The position numbers and the translations under genes were made by a program. The notes beneath the pieces were generated by a model. It did no database searches, was not told the DNA's origin, and was given only the letters and a program-made list of their open reading frames with translations. A stretch of 64,000 bases of DNA from Daucus carota subsp. sativus (lineage: Eukaryota > Streptophyta > Magnoliopsida > Apiales > Apiaceae), in the NCBI RefSeq assembly GCF_001625215.2, contig NC_030383.2:45814380-45878379 (forward strand), written 5' to 3'. Below, piece by piece: positions 12,040 to 22,516 of this stretch. The first letter of the stretch is position 1, and each line of letters starts with the position of its first letter.

Positions 12040-13323
12040 ATGGAACACAAACCAGTTGTGTTGATGGAGCGCTATGAGTTGGGGAGACTTTTAGGAAAAG
12101 GCAACTTTGCCAAGGTCTATCATGCAAGGAACATTAAAACAGGGATGAGTGTTGCCATTAAGATGATCGACAAAGAAAAGATTATGAAGGTTGGGATGAT
12201 TGAGCAAATTAAAAGAGAGATTTCAGTTATGAGATTGGTTAAACACCCCAACATAGTGCAGCTTCACGAAGTTATGGCTAGCAAATCCAAGGTTTATTTT
12301 GTAATGGAACATGTTAGAGGCGGTGAGCTGTTTAGTAAGGTGGCAAAAGGGAAGCTGAATGAAGATGCTGCAAAGATGTATTTTAAGCAGTTGATTAGTG
12401 CTGTAGATTTCTGTCATAGTAGAGGAGTGTATCACAGGGATTTGAAACTAGAGAACATATTGTTAGATGAGAATGGGAATCTTAAGGTCACGGATTTCGG
12501 ATTGAGTGCTCTTGCTGAATCAAAGCGTCAAGATGGATTGCTTCACACGACGTGTGGGACGCCTGCTTATGTTGCTCCAGAAGTGATTGGTAAAACAGGT
12601 TATGATGGATGTAAAGCTGATATCTGGTCATGTGGAGTGATTTTGTATGTTCTTCTGGCTGGATATCTCCCATTCTATGATTCTAATTTAATAGAAATGT
12701 ATAGGAAGATTGTCAAGGCAGAGTTCAAGTATCCCAGTAAATTCCCAATAGAAGCACGCAGATTAGTATCAAAGATGTTGGATCCGGATCCGAGTACCAG
12801 AATATCCATAACCAAGATTATGCAAAAACCTTGGTTCCAGATAGGGTTCGACTCCAACACCAGAAAAGCTGAGAAAGCAGAAAAAGGACCTGAAGTTTTC
12901 AGCTCTTTAGAGAGTAGCAGCAACTTATTAGAACGACCAGAACGTGACAAGCTAGGTGACCTAACTGCTTTCGATATCATCTCCCTTTCAGCAGGCTTTG
13001 ACTTGTCATGTCTGTTTGAGAAGAAGTGTCAAAAGAAGGAAGTAAGGATAACATCCATGCATCCACTCGAGACCATTGTTTCTAAGTTTGAAGACATAGC
13101 TAAAAAGCTAAGATTGCAACTAACTAAGGAAGGTGGTGTGTTGAAAATGGAAGGGTCAAGAGAAGGTCGAAAAGGGGTTTTGTCCATTTATGCAGGAATC
13201 TTTGAGATTACACCAAATTTTCATCTGGTTGAGGTCAAGAAGGCAAGGGGAGATAGCTTGGAGTATCAGAAGGTGGTGACAGAGGACATACAGCCAGCAC
13301 TGAAAGACATTGTTTGTACTTAA
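12040..13323 (+). CDS. CIPK: CBL-interacting protein kinase, CIPK2/10-type, copy A
   Basis: Intronless, 427 residues, the usual CIPK length. The Ser/Thr kinase domain spans about residues 12-266: glycine-rich loop [11 protein letters not shown] lysine 41, catalytic HRD at 132-134 (HRDLKLEN, with Leu where most CIPKs have Pro), DFG 152-154, and APE 179-181 after an activation loop with TTCGTPAY. A linker leads to the CBL-binding NAF region, which here reads TAF (309-311) in the context [11 protein letters not shown] phosphatase-interaction region at about 330-395 follows (RITSM...[12 protein letters not shown]). CIPKs are switched on by calcium-loaded CBL proteins and regulate ion transporters and stress responses at membranes. 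Copy A also has Asn in place of Thr in the glycine loop, and its stop lies two codons later than in copies B and C (TGT replaces the TGA). CIPK2/10-type is my judgement from overall wording. Confidence 0.93.
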   Translation: MEHKPVVLMERYELGRLLGKGNFAKVYHARNIKTGMSVAIKMIDKEKIMKVGMIEQIKREISVMRLVKHPNIVQLHEVMASKSKVYFVMEHVRGGELFSKVAKGKLNEDAAKMYFKQLISAVDFCHSRGVYHRDLKLENILLDENGNLKVTDFGLSALAESKRQDGLLHTTCGTPAYVAPEVIGKTGYDGCKADIWSCGVILYVLLAGYLPFYDSNLIEMYRKIVKAEFKYPSKFPIEARRLVSKMLDPDPSTRISITKIMQKPWFQIGFDSNTRKAEKAEKGPEVFSSLESSSNLLERPERDKLGDLTAFDIISLSAGFDLSCLFEKKCQKKEVRITSMHPLETIVSKFEDIAKKLRLQLTKEGGVLKMEGSREGRKGVLSIYAGIFEITPNFHLVEVKKARGDSLEYQKVVTEDIQPALKDIVCT

Positions 13324-13783
13324 CAGGGTTATCTAGCAAAATCTAACCAGTAGTAATAAGAAACAGTGTCTCACATAAGAGGATTTATGAAATATTGTGA
13401 TAATGGTCCGTTTGTTCATATCAGATTGTAACACTTAAGTTTGTTCATGAGTGCTTCCATCGCAAGCTTGTAGGTGTAGCTTCCTTATCTTTATAGGAAA
13501 TCTTCATGCAGCCACTATGTTGTGCTGTAATCTAAATATGATTGCAGTGGCAGATGCTCTGCCCTTGCGTTTTGAGACATTTGGTGGCCAATTGAATACA
13601 ATGACAATCAAGACCCAATTCATTCATCCATTGATAGGCTACCTAATCAATCAACGGAACATATAAGAGTATGATATCCGTTGAGTAGTTATATTTACTC
13701 AAAATTATACTTTTGACTTATCGAAGTTAACATATTTCTAAGCCATGCAACAAACATTGGCAGTGTTTTGGAAGCCGACCTCT

Positions 13784-14232
13784 TTTTATTTCAGTTTTAT
13801 CACGAAGTTGATGTTAAGAGGGTTATGGATGGCTGCCCATGGTCATTTAATAGTAGAGCATTAGTCATGTCTCGGATGAAGGAAGGGGATAATCCACGTT
13901 GCGTTGATTTGAACTCCATGTATCTGTGATTTCAAATATATGATCTTAAGGCAGGAAGGAAGTTGATACTTATATTGGCAACTTTGTGGCCTCTGCTTCT
14001 AGTGATTTCATGGGAGTTTGGAGAGATTGTTCAAGTATGAGAACATCCCTACCTTTAATTTGTTATCATAGATGACACTAAACCTCTCAAACGCAGAATG
14101 AAAGTTAGAAATGCAGGAGGGGAGTGGGTTTTGAATATCTTTCAAGTATGAGAACGTCCCTACCTTTAATTTGTTTTATTTGTGATGTCCCGGGACACAC
14201 TGAGAAATTCTGTAGTCGTTTATTTGTAACAC
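13784..14232 (+). pseudogene. LINE ORF1-like fragment (DUF4283 plus zinc knuckle), unit A
   Basis: In broken frames the sequence reads FHEVDV..VMDGCPWSF, then VDLNSMYL with a stop where unit B has Trp, then FMGVWRDC, then IDDTKPLKRRM, then a CFICDVPGHTEKFC zinc knuckle. That order is the DUF4283/zf-CCHC_4 core of plant LINE ORF1-like proteins. In unit A a roughly 30-bp phrase (near 14031-14060) repeats the phrase at about 14142-14171 and replaces the sequence seen in unit B. It is a dead relic carried in the tandem unit. Confidence 0.7.
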
Positions 14233-15895
14233 CAGAATCAGGAATTGTTAAAGCCTTATTTGTGGTGATTTCATGAGAGCACCCTTGGCATGTGAAACCT
14301 ATTGGTACGAAATGGCCCTGTAATGGAACAGATGGTGGTTGTGACCATCCTCAGATCCGGGTCTGGATCTGGTGTTCACATAAAAATCATCTAGCAATTT
14401 CATAATCCCGCTAAATGATATGGAATTTTATATTTTGAATAATAAATATGTTGTTCTCTGTAGCGTCTTTCGAATTACATGCCATGTATTTGAATTTATA
14501 ATTTATTTTATAATATATATCAACTAAAACAAATCATATTTTACTGCGTTTAACTTGCTTATTGCGTTTAATTATGACTCATTTGATATATTATTATGGG
14601 TCATTTGACGTAACTTAAAAAATGTTTATTACTTATAAATGAGAAGTTAATAATAAGTGTAACTTTTATTTATGTGTTCGGATATGTTGTTTACAACTTA
14701 TTAGATATAAAAATTATTAATATAATCATAGATTAATATAAATTATTGATAAAACGGTTATCTACATATTTGTAAAATCAACAAGTCACAAAAAATTAGG
14801 ATTTTCAAATTTCTTGGATTCCACCTTACAGTTGATTTATAAATTTATTACTTCTTTGTCAAAAAAATAAAATAAATGTATTACTTCAAACGATACAAAT
14901 TGCTGCTATTAATCTCTTAAATCCAGAAACTAAGCCCAGTCAAACACCCATTATCTTTTGTGCTTCTCATAATATTTTCTGCTCCAAGCACAAGTGCACA
15001 ACTAACACAGCTGTTATATCGCAGAAAAGATGATGTACTAGTGGTTGTAAATTATTCGCACTCTTGATTATTTTAATTAGCTTATGAATTATGCCTGTAA
15101 TTACCTCAAACTTATTGTATCATAAATTATACTACTATGACACTATGACAGAGATTGAAGCAGGTGATGGAGCATTTATGATTAATAAGCTGAAATCGGA
15201 ATTTCAAATTTAATTTTAAATTAAAGATTTTGTTATATAGAACAAAAATATCATTTTACTTGCTTGATAAAATCATTCATTTCTCATTTTTAAGATTACC
15301 ACTCCCGTATTCTATAGCTCTGGTCCGCATTCCCACTTGGCATCCAAATTATGGTTAGCTATATCAATCTGTTCAAGGATAAGACTGAGTTTGTTGTTAC
15401 TCATCTGTCGATCTTAATGTTGTTTGTCATTGTTTTCATTACTTACCTTCAGCTAATTTTAAGTCAACACAAATACTCAACTTGCAAGGAGTAGTACTTA
15501 ACAAAGGGGAACTAAAGAGGAGCATCATCATATATTTAAGCTGCCTCTCTTTCTGATTTTATGGTATGTAATAATGAAAATTATGAATATTCAATCTCAA
15601 ATCGGAATTTGTAGCATGTATATTCTTGTATGATCTGTGGTTTGCTGCAATAGCTATTGCATATGAGGAGTATTGTTATACTACAATTTTGACATGTAAC
15701 CTGTTCATTTGATATATTTAAGCACTTTGATTTGCTTCAAAGAATCATTGTAGTCAATACAGTATGTTTTAGGCTTACTTCCCTTGTCCGTATCTAATCC
15801 GAACCTATTGACTTTGTTTTCGGTTTTCAGGTAATTTATCTCTTACAATGCCTGCTTTCGCTCAATGTCTTAGCAGTTTGCATTTTGTGACATGA

Positions 15896-16140
15896 TGGGC
15901 CGTTTGGATAAGCTTAATAAAAGTGTTTCTTGCTTAAATTAGAGAAACTGATTAGAAATGAGAAGTAAATTACGACTTATAAGTGATTAAACAGTTTGGA
16001 AAAGAACTAGAAGTCCTGAAACAAAAGGTAGCATTCTCAGCTTCTTGTAAGTGTTTCTGGCTTTTTACACAAACGAGTCAAGAAAAGTAGATGGCGGCTT
16101 CCTATCGGAAAATGCCGGAAGTAGCGTTTCCCAAACAGGC
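15896..16140. mobile_element. MITE, GGCCGTTTGG family, copy 2 (unit B)
   Basis: Begins GGGCCGTTTGGATAAGC and ends CCCAAACAGGC, an imperfect inverted repeat. Flanks read CATGATG and CACGATG, a probable 7- to 8-bp target duplication with one change. Unit A shows the uninterrupted site near 11920. The copy at about 22152 occupies the same site in unit C, so the insertion came before the B/C split. It ends roughly 115 bp before the CIPK start codon. Confidence 0.72.
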
Positions 16141-16257
16141 ACGATGTTGTGGTGATTGTATATGATTTGAAATCTAGAGCTACAAGATATAAGCCGTAGA
16201 TTGCATCAGCCGGAGAAATTATTGTATTGTATTGTGTATTAAATTTGATATATTGTT

Positions 16258-17538
16258 ATGGAACATAAACCGGATGTGTTGATGGAGCGCTATGAGTTGG
16301 GGAGACTTTTAGGGAAAGGCACCTTTGCCAAGGTCTATTTTGCAAGGAACATTAAAACTGGCATGACTGTTGCCATTAAGATGATCGACAAAGAAAAGGT
16401 TATGAAGGTTGGGATGATTGAGCAAATTAAAAGAGAGATTTCAGTCATGAGATTGGTTAAACACCCCAACATAGTGCAGCTTTACGAAGTTATGGCTAGC
16501 AAATCCAAGGTTTATTTTGTAATGGAACATGTTAGAGGTGGTGAGCTGTTTAATAAGGTGTCGAAAGGAAAGCTTAATGAAGATGCTGCAAAGATGTATT
16601 TTAAGCAGTTGATTAGTGCTGTAGATTTCTGTCATAGTAGAGGAGTGTATCACAGGGATTTGAAACTAGAGAACATATTGTTAGATGAGAATGGGAATCT
16701 TAAGGTCACAGATTTCGGATTGAGTGCTCTTGCTGAATCAAAGCGTCAAGATGGAATGCTTCACACGACGTGTGGGACGCCTGCTTATGTTGCTCCAGAA
16801 GTGATTGGTAAAACAGGTTATGATGGATGTAAAGCTGATATCTGGTCATGTGGAGTGATTTTGTATGTTCTTCTGGCTGGATATCTCCCATTCTATGATT
16901 CTAATTTAATAGAAATGTATAGGAAGATTGTCAAGGCAGAGTTCAAGTATCCCAGTAAATTCCCAATAGAAGCACGCAGTTTAGTATCAAAGATGTTGGA
17001 TCCGGATCCGAGTACCAGAATATCCATAACCAAGATTATGCAAAAACCTTGGTTCCAGATAGGGTTCGACTCCAACACCAGAAAAGCTGAGAAAGCAGAA
17101 AAAGAGCCTGATGTTTTCAGCTGTTTAGAGAGTTGCAGCAACTTATTAGAACGAATACCAGAACGTGACAAGCTAGGTGACCTAAATGCTTTTGATATCA
17201 TCTCCCTTTCAGCAGGCTTTGACTTGTCATGTCTGTTTGAGAAGAAGTATCAAAAGAAGGAAGTAAGGATAACATCCATGCAGCCACTCGAGACCATCGT
17301 TTCTACGTTTGAAGACATAGCTAAAAAGCTAAGATTGCAACTAACTAAGGAAGGAGGTATGTTGAAAATGGAAGGGTCAAGAGAAGGTCGAAAAGGTGTC
17401 TTGTCCATTTATGCAGAAATCTTTGAGATTACACTAAATTTTCATCTGGTTGAGGTGAAGAAGGCAAGGGGAGATAGCTTGGAGTATTTGAAGGTGGTGA
17501 CAGAGGACATAGAGCCAGCACTGAAAGACATTATCTGA
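16258..17538 (+). CDS. CIPK: CBL-interacting protein kinase, CIPK2/10-type, copy B
   Basis: Intronless, 426 residues, very close to copies A and C. Kinase features are intact: GKGTFAKV loop, ATP lysine 41, [25 protein letters not shown]. The NAF motif is canonical (LNAFDIIS), at about 310-312 because of one extra Ile in the linker (ERIPERD). Single changes elsewhere, such as FEITLNF for FEITPNF and SLEYLK for SLEYQK near the C-terminus, are unique to this copy. The coding sequence ends at the TGA used also by copy C. A roughly 245-bp MITE sits just upstream, so promoter or leader function may differ from copy A. Confidence 0.94.
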   Translation: MEHKPDVLMERYELGRLLGKGTFAKVYFARNIKTGMTVAIKMIDKEKVMKVGMIEQIKREISVMRLVKHPNIVQLYEVMASKSKVYFVMEHVRGGELFNKVSKGKLNEDAAKMYFKQLISAVDFCHSRGVYHRDLKLENILLDENGNLKVTDFGLSALAESKRQDGMLHTTCGTPAYVAPEVIGKTGYDGCKADIWSCGVILYVLLAGYLPFYDSNLIEMYRKIVKAEFKYPSKFPIEARSLVSKMLDPDPSTRISITKIMQKPWFQIGFDSNTRKAEKAEKEPDVFSCLESCSNLLERIPERDKLGDLNAFDIISLSAGFDLSCLFEKKYQKKEVRITSMQPLETIVSTFEDIAKKLRLQLTKEGGMLKMEGSREGRKGVLSIYAEIFEITLNFHLVEVKKARGDSLEYLKVVTEDIEPALKDII

Positions 17539-18049
17539 ACTTGGCAGGGTTACCTATCAAAATCTAACCAGCAGTAATAAGAAACAGTACATCAGAGGAA
17601 TTATGAAATATTGTGATAATGGTCCGTTCGTTCATACGAGCTTGTAACACTTAAGTTCTGTGCATGAGTGCTTCCATCGCAGGCTTGTGGATAGCTTCCT
17701 TATCTTTATAGGAAATCTTTATGCAGCCACTATATTGTGATGTAATCTAAATAAGTTTGCAGTGGCAGATGCTCTGCCCTTGCGTTTTGAGACATTTGGT
17801 GGCCAATTGAATACAATGACAATCAGGACCCAATCGTCTATTTCGTATTTCTCCATTCATTCATCCATTGATAGGCTACCTAATCAATCAACGGAACATA
17901 TAAGAGTATGATATCCCTTGAGTAGTTATATTTACTCGAAATTATACTTTGACTTGTCGAAGTTAACATATTTCTAAGCCATTCAACAAACATTGGCAGC
18001 GTTTTGGAAGCCAGGTATGGGTGTATACAATAAATAGCTTAAAGCCAAC

Positions 18050-18480
18050 CTCTTTTTATTTCAGTTTTATCATGAAGTTGATGTTAGGAGGGTTATGGAT
18101 GGCTGCCCATGGTCGTTTTACAGAAGAGCATTGGTTATGTCTCGGATGAAGGAAGGGAATAATTTACGTTGCGTTGATTTGAACTCCATGTATCTGTGGG
18201 TTCAAATCTATGATCTTAAGGCAGGAAGGAAGTTGATACTTATATTGGCAAGTTGTGGCCTCTGCTTCTAGTGATTTCGTGGGAGTTTGGAGAGATTGTT
18301 TATGTGTGCGTGTTATCATAGATGACACTAAACCTCTCAAACGCAGAATGGAAGTTAGAAATGCAGGAGGGGAGTGGGTTTTGTATATCGTTCCAAGTAT
18401 GAGAACGTCCCTACCTTTAATTTGTTTTATTTGTGATGTCCCGGGACACTGAGAACTTCTGTAGTCGTTTATTTGTAACA
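18050..18480 (+). pseudogene. LINE ORF1-like fragment (DUF4283 plus zinc knuckle), unit B
   Basis: This copy is less damaged than the one at 13784. An open frame at 18255-18452 reads SSDFVGVWRDC, VRVIIDDTKPLKRRM, GGEWVLYI and LICFICDVPGH, the C-terminal half of the DUF4283/zf-CCHC_4 region. The upstream half (FYHEVDV..RVMDGCPWSF) is in another frame. It lies at the matching place in the repeat unit, so it was present before the A/B duplication. It is absent after copy C, where homology stops near 23866. Confidence 0.72.
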
Positions 18481-19308
18481 CCAGAATGAAAAATTGTTAA
18501 ACCTTATTTATGGTGATTTCATGAGAGCACCTTTTGGCATGTGAAACCTATTGGTGCGAAATGGCCCTGTAATGGAACAGAGGGTGGTTGTGATTTGTGA
18601 CCATCCTCAGATCCGGGTCTGGATCTGGTGTTAACATAGAAATCATCTCACAGTATCATAATCCCCGCTAAATGATTTGAATTTTATGTATTGGATAATA
18701 AATATGTTGTTCTTGTAGTGTTTTTTGAATTACATGCCATGTATTTGAATTTATGATTTTTTTAAAAATATATATCAACTGAAAAAATTATATTTTTATT
18801 GCGTTTAACTTGCTTGTTACGTTTGATTATGACTCATTTGATATATTATTATGGGTCGTTTGACGTAACTTAAAAAAATGCTTATTACTTATAAATGAGA
18901 AGTTAATAATAAGTTTAATTTTTATTTATGTGTTCAGATATGTTTTTTGATACTTACAACTTATTAGATATAAAAATTATTAAAATAATCATAGATTAAT
19001 GTAAATTATCATTAAAATGTTCATCTACATATTTGTAAAATCAACCGGTCGCAAAAAAATTAGGATTTCCAAACTTCTTGTATTCCACCTGACAGTTGAT
19101 TTATAAATTTATTACTTCAAACGATACAAATTGCTGCTTTTTATCTCATAAATCCAGAAACTAAGCCCGGTCAAACACCCATTAACTGTTGTGCTTATCA
19201 TATTAATGTTTTCTGCTCCGAGCACAAGTGCACAACTAACACAGCTGTTATCTCACGGAAATGATGATGTACGCTAAGTCTCTAATTGACAATTAGCCGG
19301 TTTCTTTT

Positions 19309-19861
19309 GGGTTAAATATCAAGTTGGTCACTGAATTATTCTTAATGTATCAAGTTGGTCACTGAACTCAAAACAGTATCAAGATGGTCACTAAGGTCAC
19401 CATAAATATCAAACAAGTACCTTGAAATATGAGTTCAAGAAATAAAAATATTATTTATAAAATTTTACACATTATTCTTAAATGTTACCACAACCAACTA
19501 AAAGGTTATGACTTCTAGTATTTACAATAATATATTTATATTTTATCAAGTTTATTTATTATTTATATTTTATTATATAGTTATTTTTTTTGTTTTAATT
19601 AAAAATAAATAATAAATAAACTTAATAAAATCTAAATATATTATCATAAATATTAGAAGTCATAACTTTTTACTTGATTTTGGTAACATTCAAAAATAAT
19701 GTGTAAAAGTTTATAGACAATATTTTTACTGCTTAAACTTATATTCAAGGTACTTGTTTGATATTTACGGCCACTTCAGTAATCATCTTGATATCGTTTT
19801 GAGTTTAGTGATCAATTTGATTCATTAAGCCCACTTCAGTAACCAACTAGATAATTAACTC
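19309..19861. mobile_element. MULE-type foldback element in unit C
   Basis: The 553-bp element starts GGGTTAAATATCAAGTTGGT and ends, inverted, GAGTTAATTATCTAGTTGGT. Inverted repeats extend for well over 200 bp towards an AT-rich centre. The 9-bp sequence GTTTCTTTT flanks both sides (19300-19308, 19862-19870). Long inverted repeats plus a 9-bp duplication fit a non-autonomous Mutator-like element. No coding frame. Confidence 0.82.
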
Positions 19862-20024
19862 GTTTCTTTTGTGCAACTAGTGGTTGTAATTTGTAAATTA
19901 TTCGCACTCTTGATTATTTTAGTTGGTTTATGAATTATGCCTGTACCTACCTCAAACTTATTGTATCATAAATTGTACTATGACACTATGACAGAGATTG
20001 AAGTGGGTGATGGAGCATTTATGA

Positions 20025-21380
20025 CAGGGGAGGAACTCGGGGGACCGAAGGGAGCCTCGGTCCCCGCCAACTTCGAAATAACCGTAAAATTTTAATATAA
20101 AAATTTAAAATTTTTTATGATTTCTATTTTCGGTCCCCACTAAATATAAAAAAAATTGAAAATGAAAATTGGGTAAACAAATTTTATTAATTTTGTTAAA
20201 TATATATCTAATCTAACCCATATTATTTTTGATGTATTATATATAGTTATTTATTAGCTAATAAAACAAACATAACATGTAAATTGTAAAGTAAGATAGC
20301 AGGGAGGGGGGAACGACTAACACATTAAGAAAAAACAGAACACTGACTTGTCTGCTTTAAACCCCCAAAACCAAAATCCCCAATTTACAAATTACAATCC
20401 CTAGTTTTATCAGTAACATGAGCAAGAGAAAAGAAATCACATCTTATTTTCAACCCAAGAAGAAGCAACCTATCTTTGAAATTGAAGCACAACCTATTCC
20501 TACTGCTGCCTCAGTTAGAGTCACTGGAGATGGAGATCATGGAGTCGAGCCTCAGATTTTCGGCGGGGCAAACAACAACTCCGAGCAACATGATGTTAAT
20601 AGAGGTGCTAACTCTGATAATATTGATGAAAGTATTGATTTTAATTCATTGATACGTGATCCTGGTTTGCGGAAACAAATTGAGACTTATGACCCAAATA
20701 AAAAAGATTTAATTAGGAGGGCATATATTGATCTTGGTCCATATCAACCTGTGCAAGTCTATCCTTTCTCGGGTCCAGAACATCATCCCCGTCGATTTCA
20801 AAAATGTTGGTTTCAGCGAGCAAACGACAGAGCTTCTAATTCTGAGTACATCACTAAATCCTAGGGATGGTTACAAATCTTTCAATATAGAGAACATTTG
20901 CAAGCTAGCTGAAAATTTTTATTCAGAAGATTTTTTGGGAGATGAAAAAATTCACTTAAGGTATGAACTACAACATTATGGCTTAGATGTTCCTGTTCAT
21001 CCAGATTTGAAGAATTTGTCTACTCTTGGAGATTTATGTCATGGATTGGTAACCACCGGCAAAGCTGACATGTATCCATTAGTTGATAGACTATTGAGGC
21101 TTGTCTTGACTCTTCCGGCATCTACGGCAACATCTGAACGGGCTTTTTCAGCTATGAAAATTGTGAAAACAAGTCTTCGGAATCGTATGGAAGATGAGTT
21201 TCTTAGAGATTATTTGTTGCTATATATTGAAAAGGAGATTGCCGAGACCATTTCTACTGACGAGATTATTGATTCATTTTATTCAATCAAAGAAAGGCGC
21301 GCGCATCTCAAATAAACCGGTATGTTTTCTACTTTAATCAATTTGGTCCCTCCCATATTTGAATCCTGGTTCCGCCCCTG
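20025..21380 (+). mobile_element. Internally deleted hAT transposon in unit C
   Basis: The 1356-bp element has ends CAGGGGAGGAACT and, inverted, CAGGGGCGGAACC, and is flanked by an exact 8-bp duplication ATTTATGA (20017-20024, 21381-21388). Unit B shows the undisturbed site near 15177. Inside are the two ends of a hAT transposase gene with the middle missing. The young look (perfect duplication, clear ends) suggests a recent insertion after the CIPK duplication. It needs transposase from elsewhere to move. Confidence 0.92.
20418..21315 (+). pseudogene. hAT transposase remnant (TTF/ZMYM1-type), central part deleted
   Basis: The 5' open frame 20418-20864 starts MSKRKEITSYFQPKKK and carries the DPGLRKQIETYDPN and IRRAYIDLGPYQP phrases, then HHPRRFQKCWFQ, as in the N-terminus of TTF-type zinc-finger hAT transposases. 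About there the frame shifts by one, and the rest (to 21315) reads LNPRDGYKSF, LAENFYSEDF and the hAT dimerisation domain with LPASTATSERAFSAMKIVK and LRNRMEDEFL. Full-length members have several hundred more residues between these parts, including the catalytic RNase H-like core, so this copy cannot be active. Confidence 0.85.
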
Positions 21381-22151
21381 ATTTATGATGAATACGATAA
21401 AATCGGAATTTCAAATTTAATTTTAAATTAAAGATTTTGCTATATAGAACAAAAATATCATTTACTTGCTCGATAAAATCATTCATTTCTCATTTTTAAG
21501 ATAACCACTCCCGTATTATATAGCTCTCGTCCGCATTCCCACTTGGCATCCAAATTATGGTTAGCTATATCAATCTGTTCATGAATAAGACTGAGTTTGT
21601 TGTTGGTCATCTGTCGATCTTAATGTTGCTTGTCATTATTGTTTTTATTACTTACCTTCTGCTAATTAGCCTAATTTCAAGTCAACACAAATACTCAACT
21701 TGCAAGATTAGGAGTTTACAAAGGGGAACTAAAGAGGAGCATCATCATGTATTTTAAGCTGCCTCTCTTTTTGATTTTATGGTATGTAATAATGAAAATT
21801 ATGAATCTCAGATAGGAATTTGTAGCATGTATATTTTTTGTATGATCTGTGGTTTGCTGCAATAGCTTTTGCATATGAGTACTGTTATACTACAATTTTG
21901 ACATGTAAACTGTTCATTTGATATATTTAAACACTTTGATTTGCTTCAAAGAATCATTGTGGTCTATATGTTTACTCTTGTTCATTGCCTCTCTAAGTCT
22001 TACGTTACAAAGTACTGAGATCTTCTATAATCTTCCCTCCCTTGTTTGTATCTAATCAGAACCTATTGACTTTGTTTTCGGTTTTCAGGTAATTTATCTC
22101 TTACAATGTCTGCTTTCGCTCAATGTCTTAGCAGTCTGCATTTTGTGACAT

Positions 22152-22396
22152 GATGGGCCGTTTGAATAAGATTAAAAAAAGTGCTTCTTGCTTAAAGTAA
22201 AAAAAATGGATTAGAAATGAGAAGTAAATTAAGACTTATAAGTGATTAAGCTGTTTGGGAAAGAAGTAGAAGTCCTGAAACAAAAGGCAGCGTTCTCAGC
22301 TTCTTGTAAGTGTTTCTGGCTTTTTACACAAACTAGTCAAGAAAAGTAGAAGGCGGCTTCTTATCGAAAAAAGCCGGAAGTACTGTTTCCCAGACA
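22152..22396. mobile_element. MITE, GGCCGTTTGG family, copy 3 (unit C)
   Basis: Same element and same site as the copy at about 15896: flanks ACATGATG on the left and ACGATGTT on the right, start GGGCCGTTTGAATAAG, end CCCAGACAGC. It was inherited with the B/C duplication. It differs from copy 2 at scattered positions, so the two have since diverged. Confidence 0.72.
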
Positions 22397-22516
22397 GCAA
22401 CGATGTTGTGGTGATTGTATATGATTTGAAATCTAGAGCTACAAGATATAAGCCGTAGATTGCATCAGCTGGAGAAATTGTTGTATTGTATTGTGTTTTA
22501 AATTTGATATATTGTT

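Larger units (their letters stand above)
10310..14940 (+). repeat. CIPK tandem repeat unit A
   Basis: This is the first of three direct repeat units. Homology to unit B starts near the 'ttttctgct' phrase at about 10320 and continues through the kinase gene, its 3' region and a LINE-like fragment. Unit A differs by carrying a MITE (10837-11232), by extra sequence at about 11280-11500, and by lacking the GGCCGTTTGG-family MITE found at the corresponding place in B and C. Unit ends are approximate, read by eye. Confidence 0.75.
14940..19170 (+). repeat. CIPK tandem repeat unit B
   Basis: Second direct repeat unit. From about 14940 it restarts the upstream sequence seen at about 10310, and it runs through copy B and its LINE-like fragment to about 19170, where unit C restarts. 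ATG-to-ATG spacing from A to B is 4218 bp. Ends were read by eye. Confidence 0.75.

Noticed and set aside
12223-12980. Reverse-strand open frames opposite the CIPK genes (also 16441-17201 and 22700-23457)
   Set aside because: They recur at the same place opposite all three kinases and simply mirror the conserved codons of the sense genes.
18164-18481. Reverse-strand 105-codon open frame at the LINE fragment
   Set aside because: The forward strand holds the recognisable DUF4283/zinc-knuckle reading; the reverse frame is a shadow.
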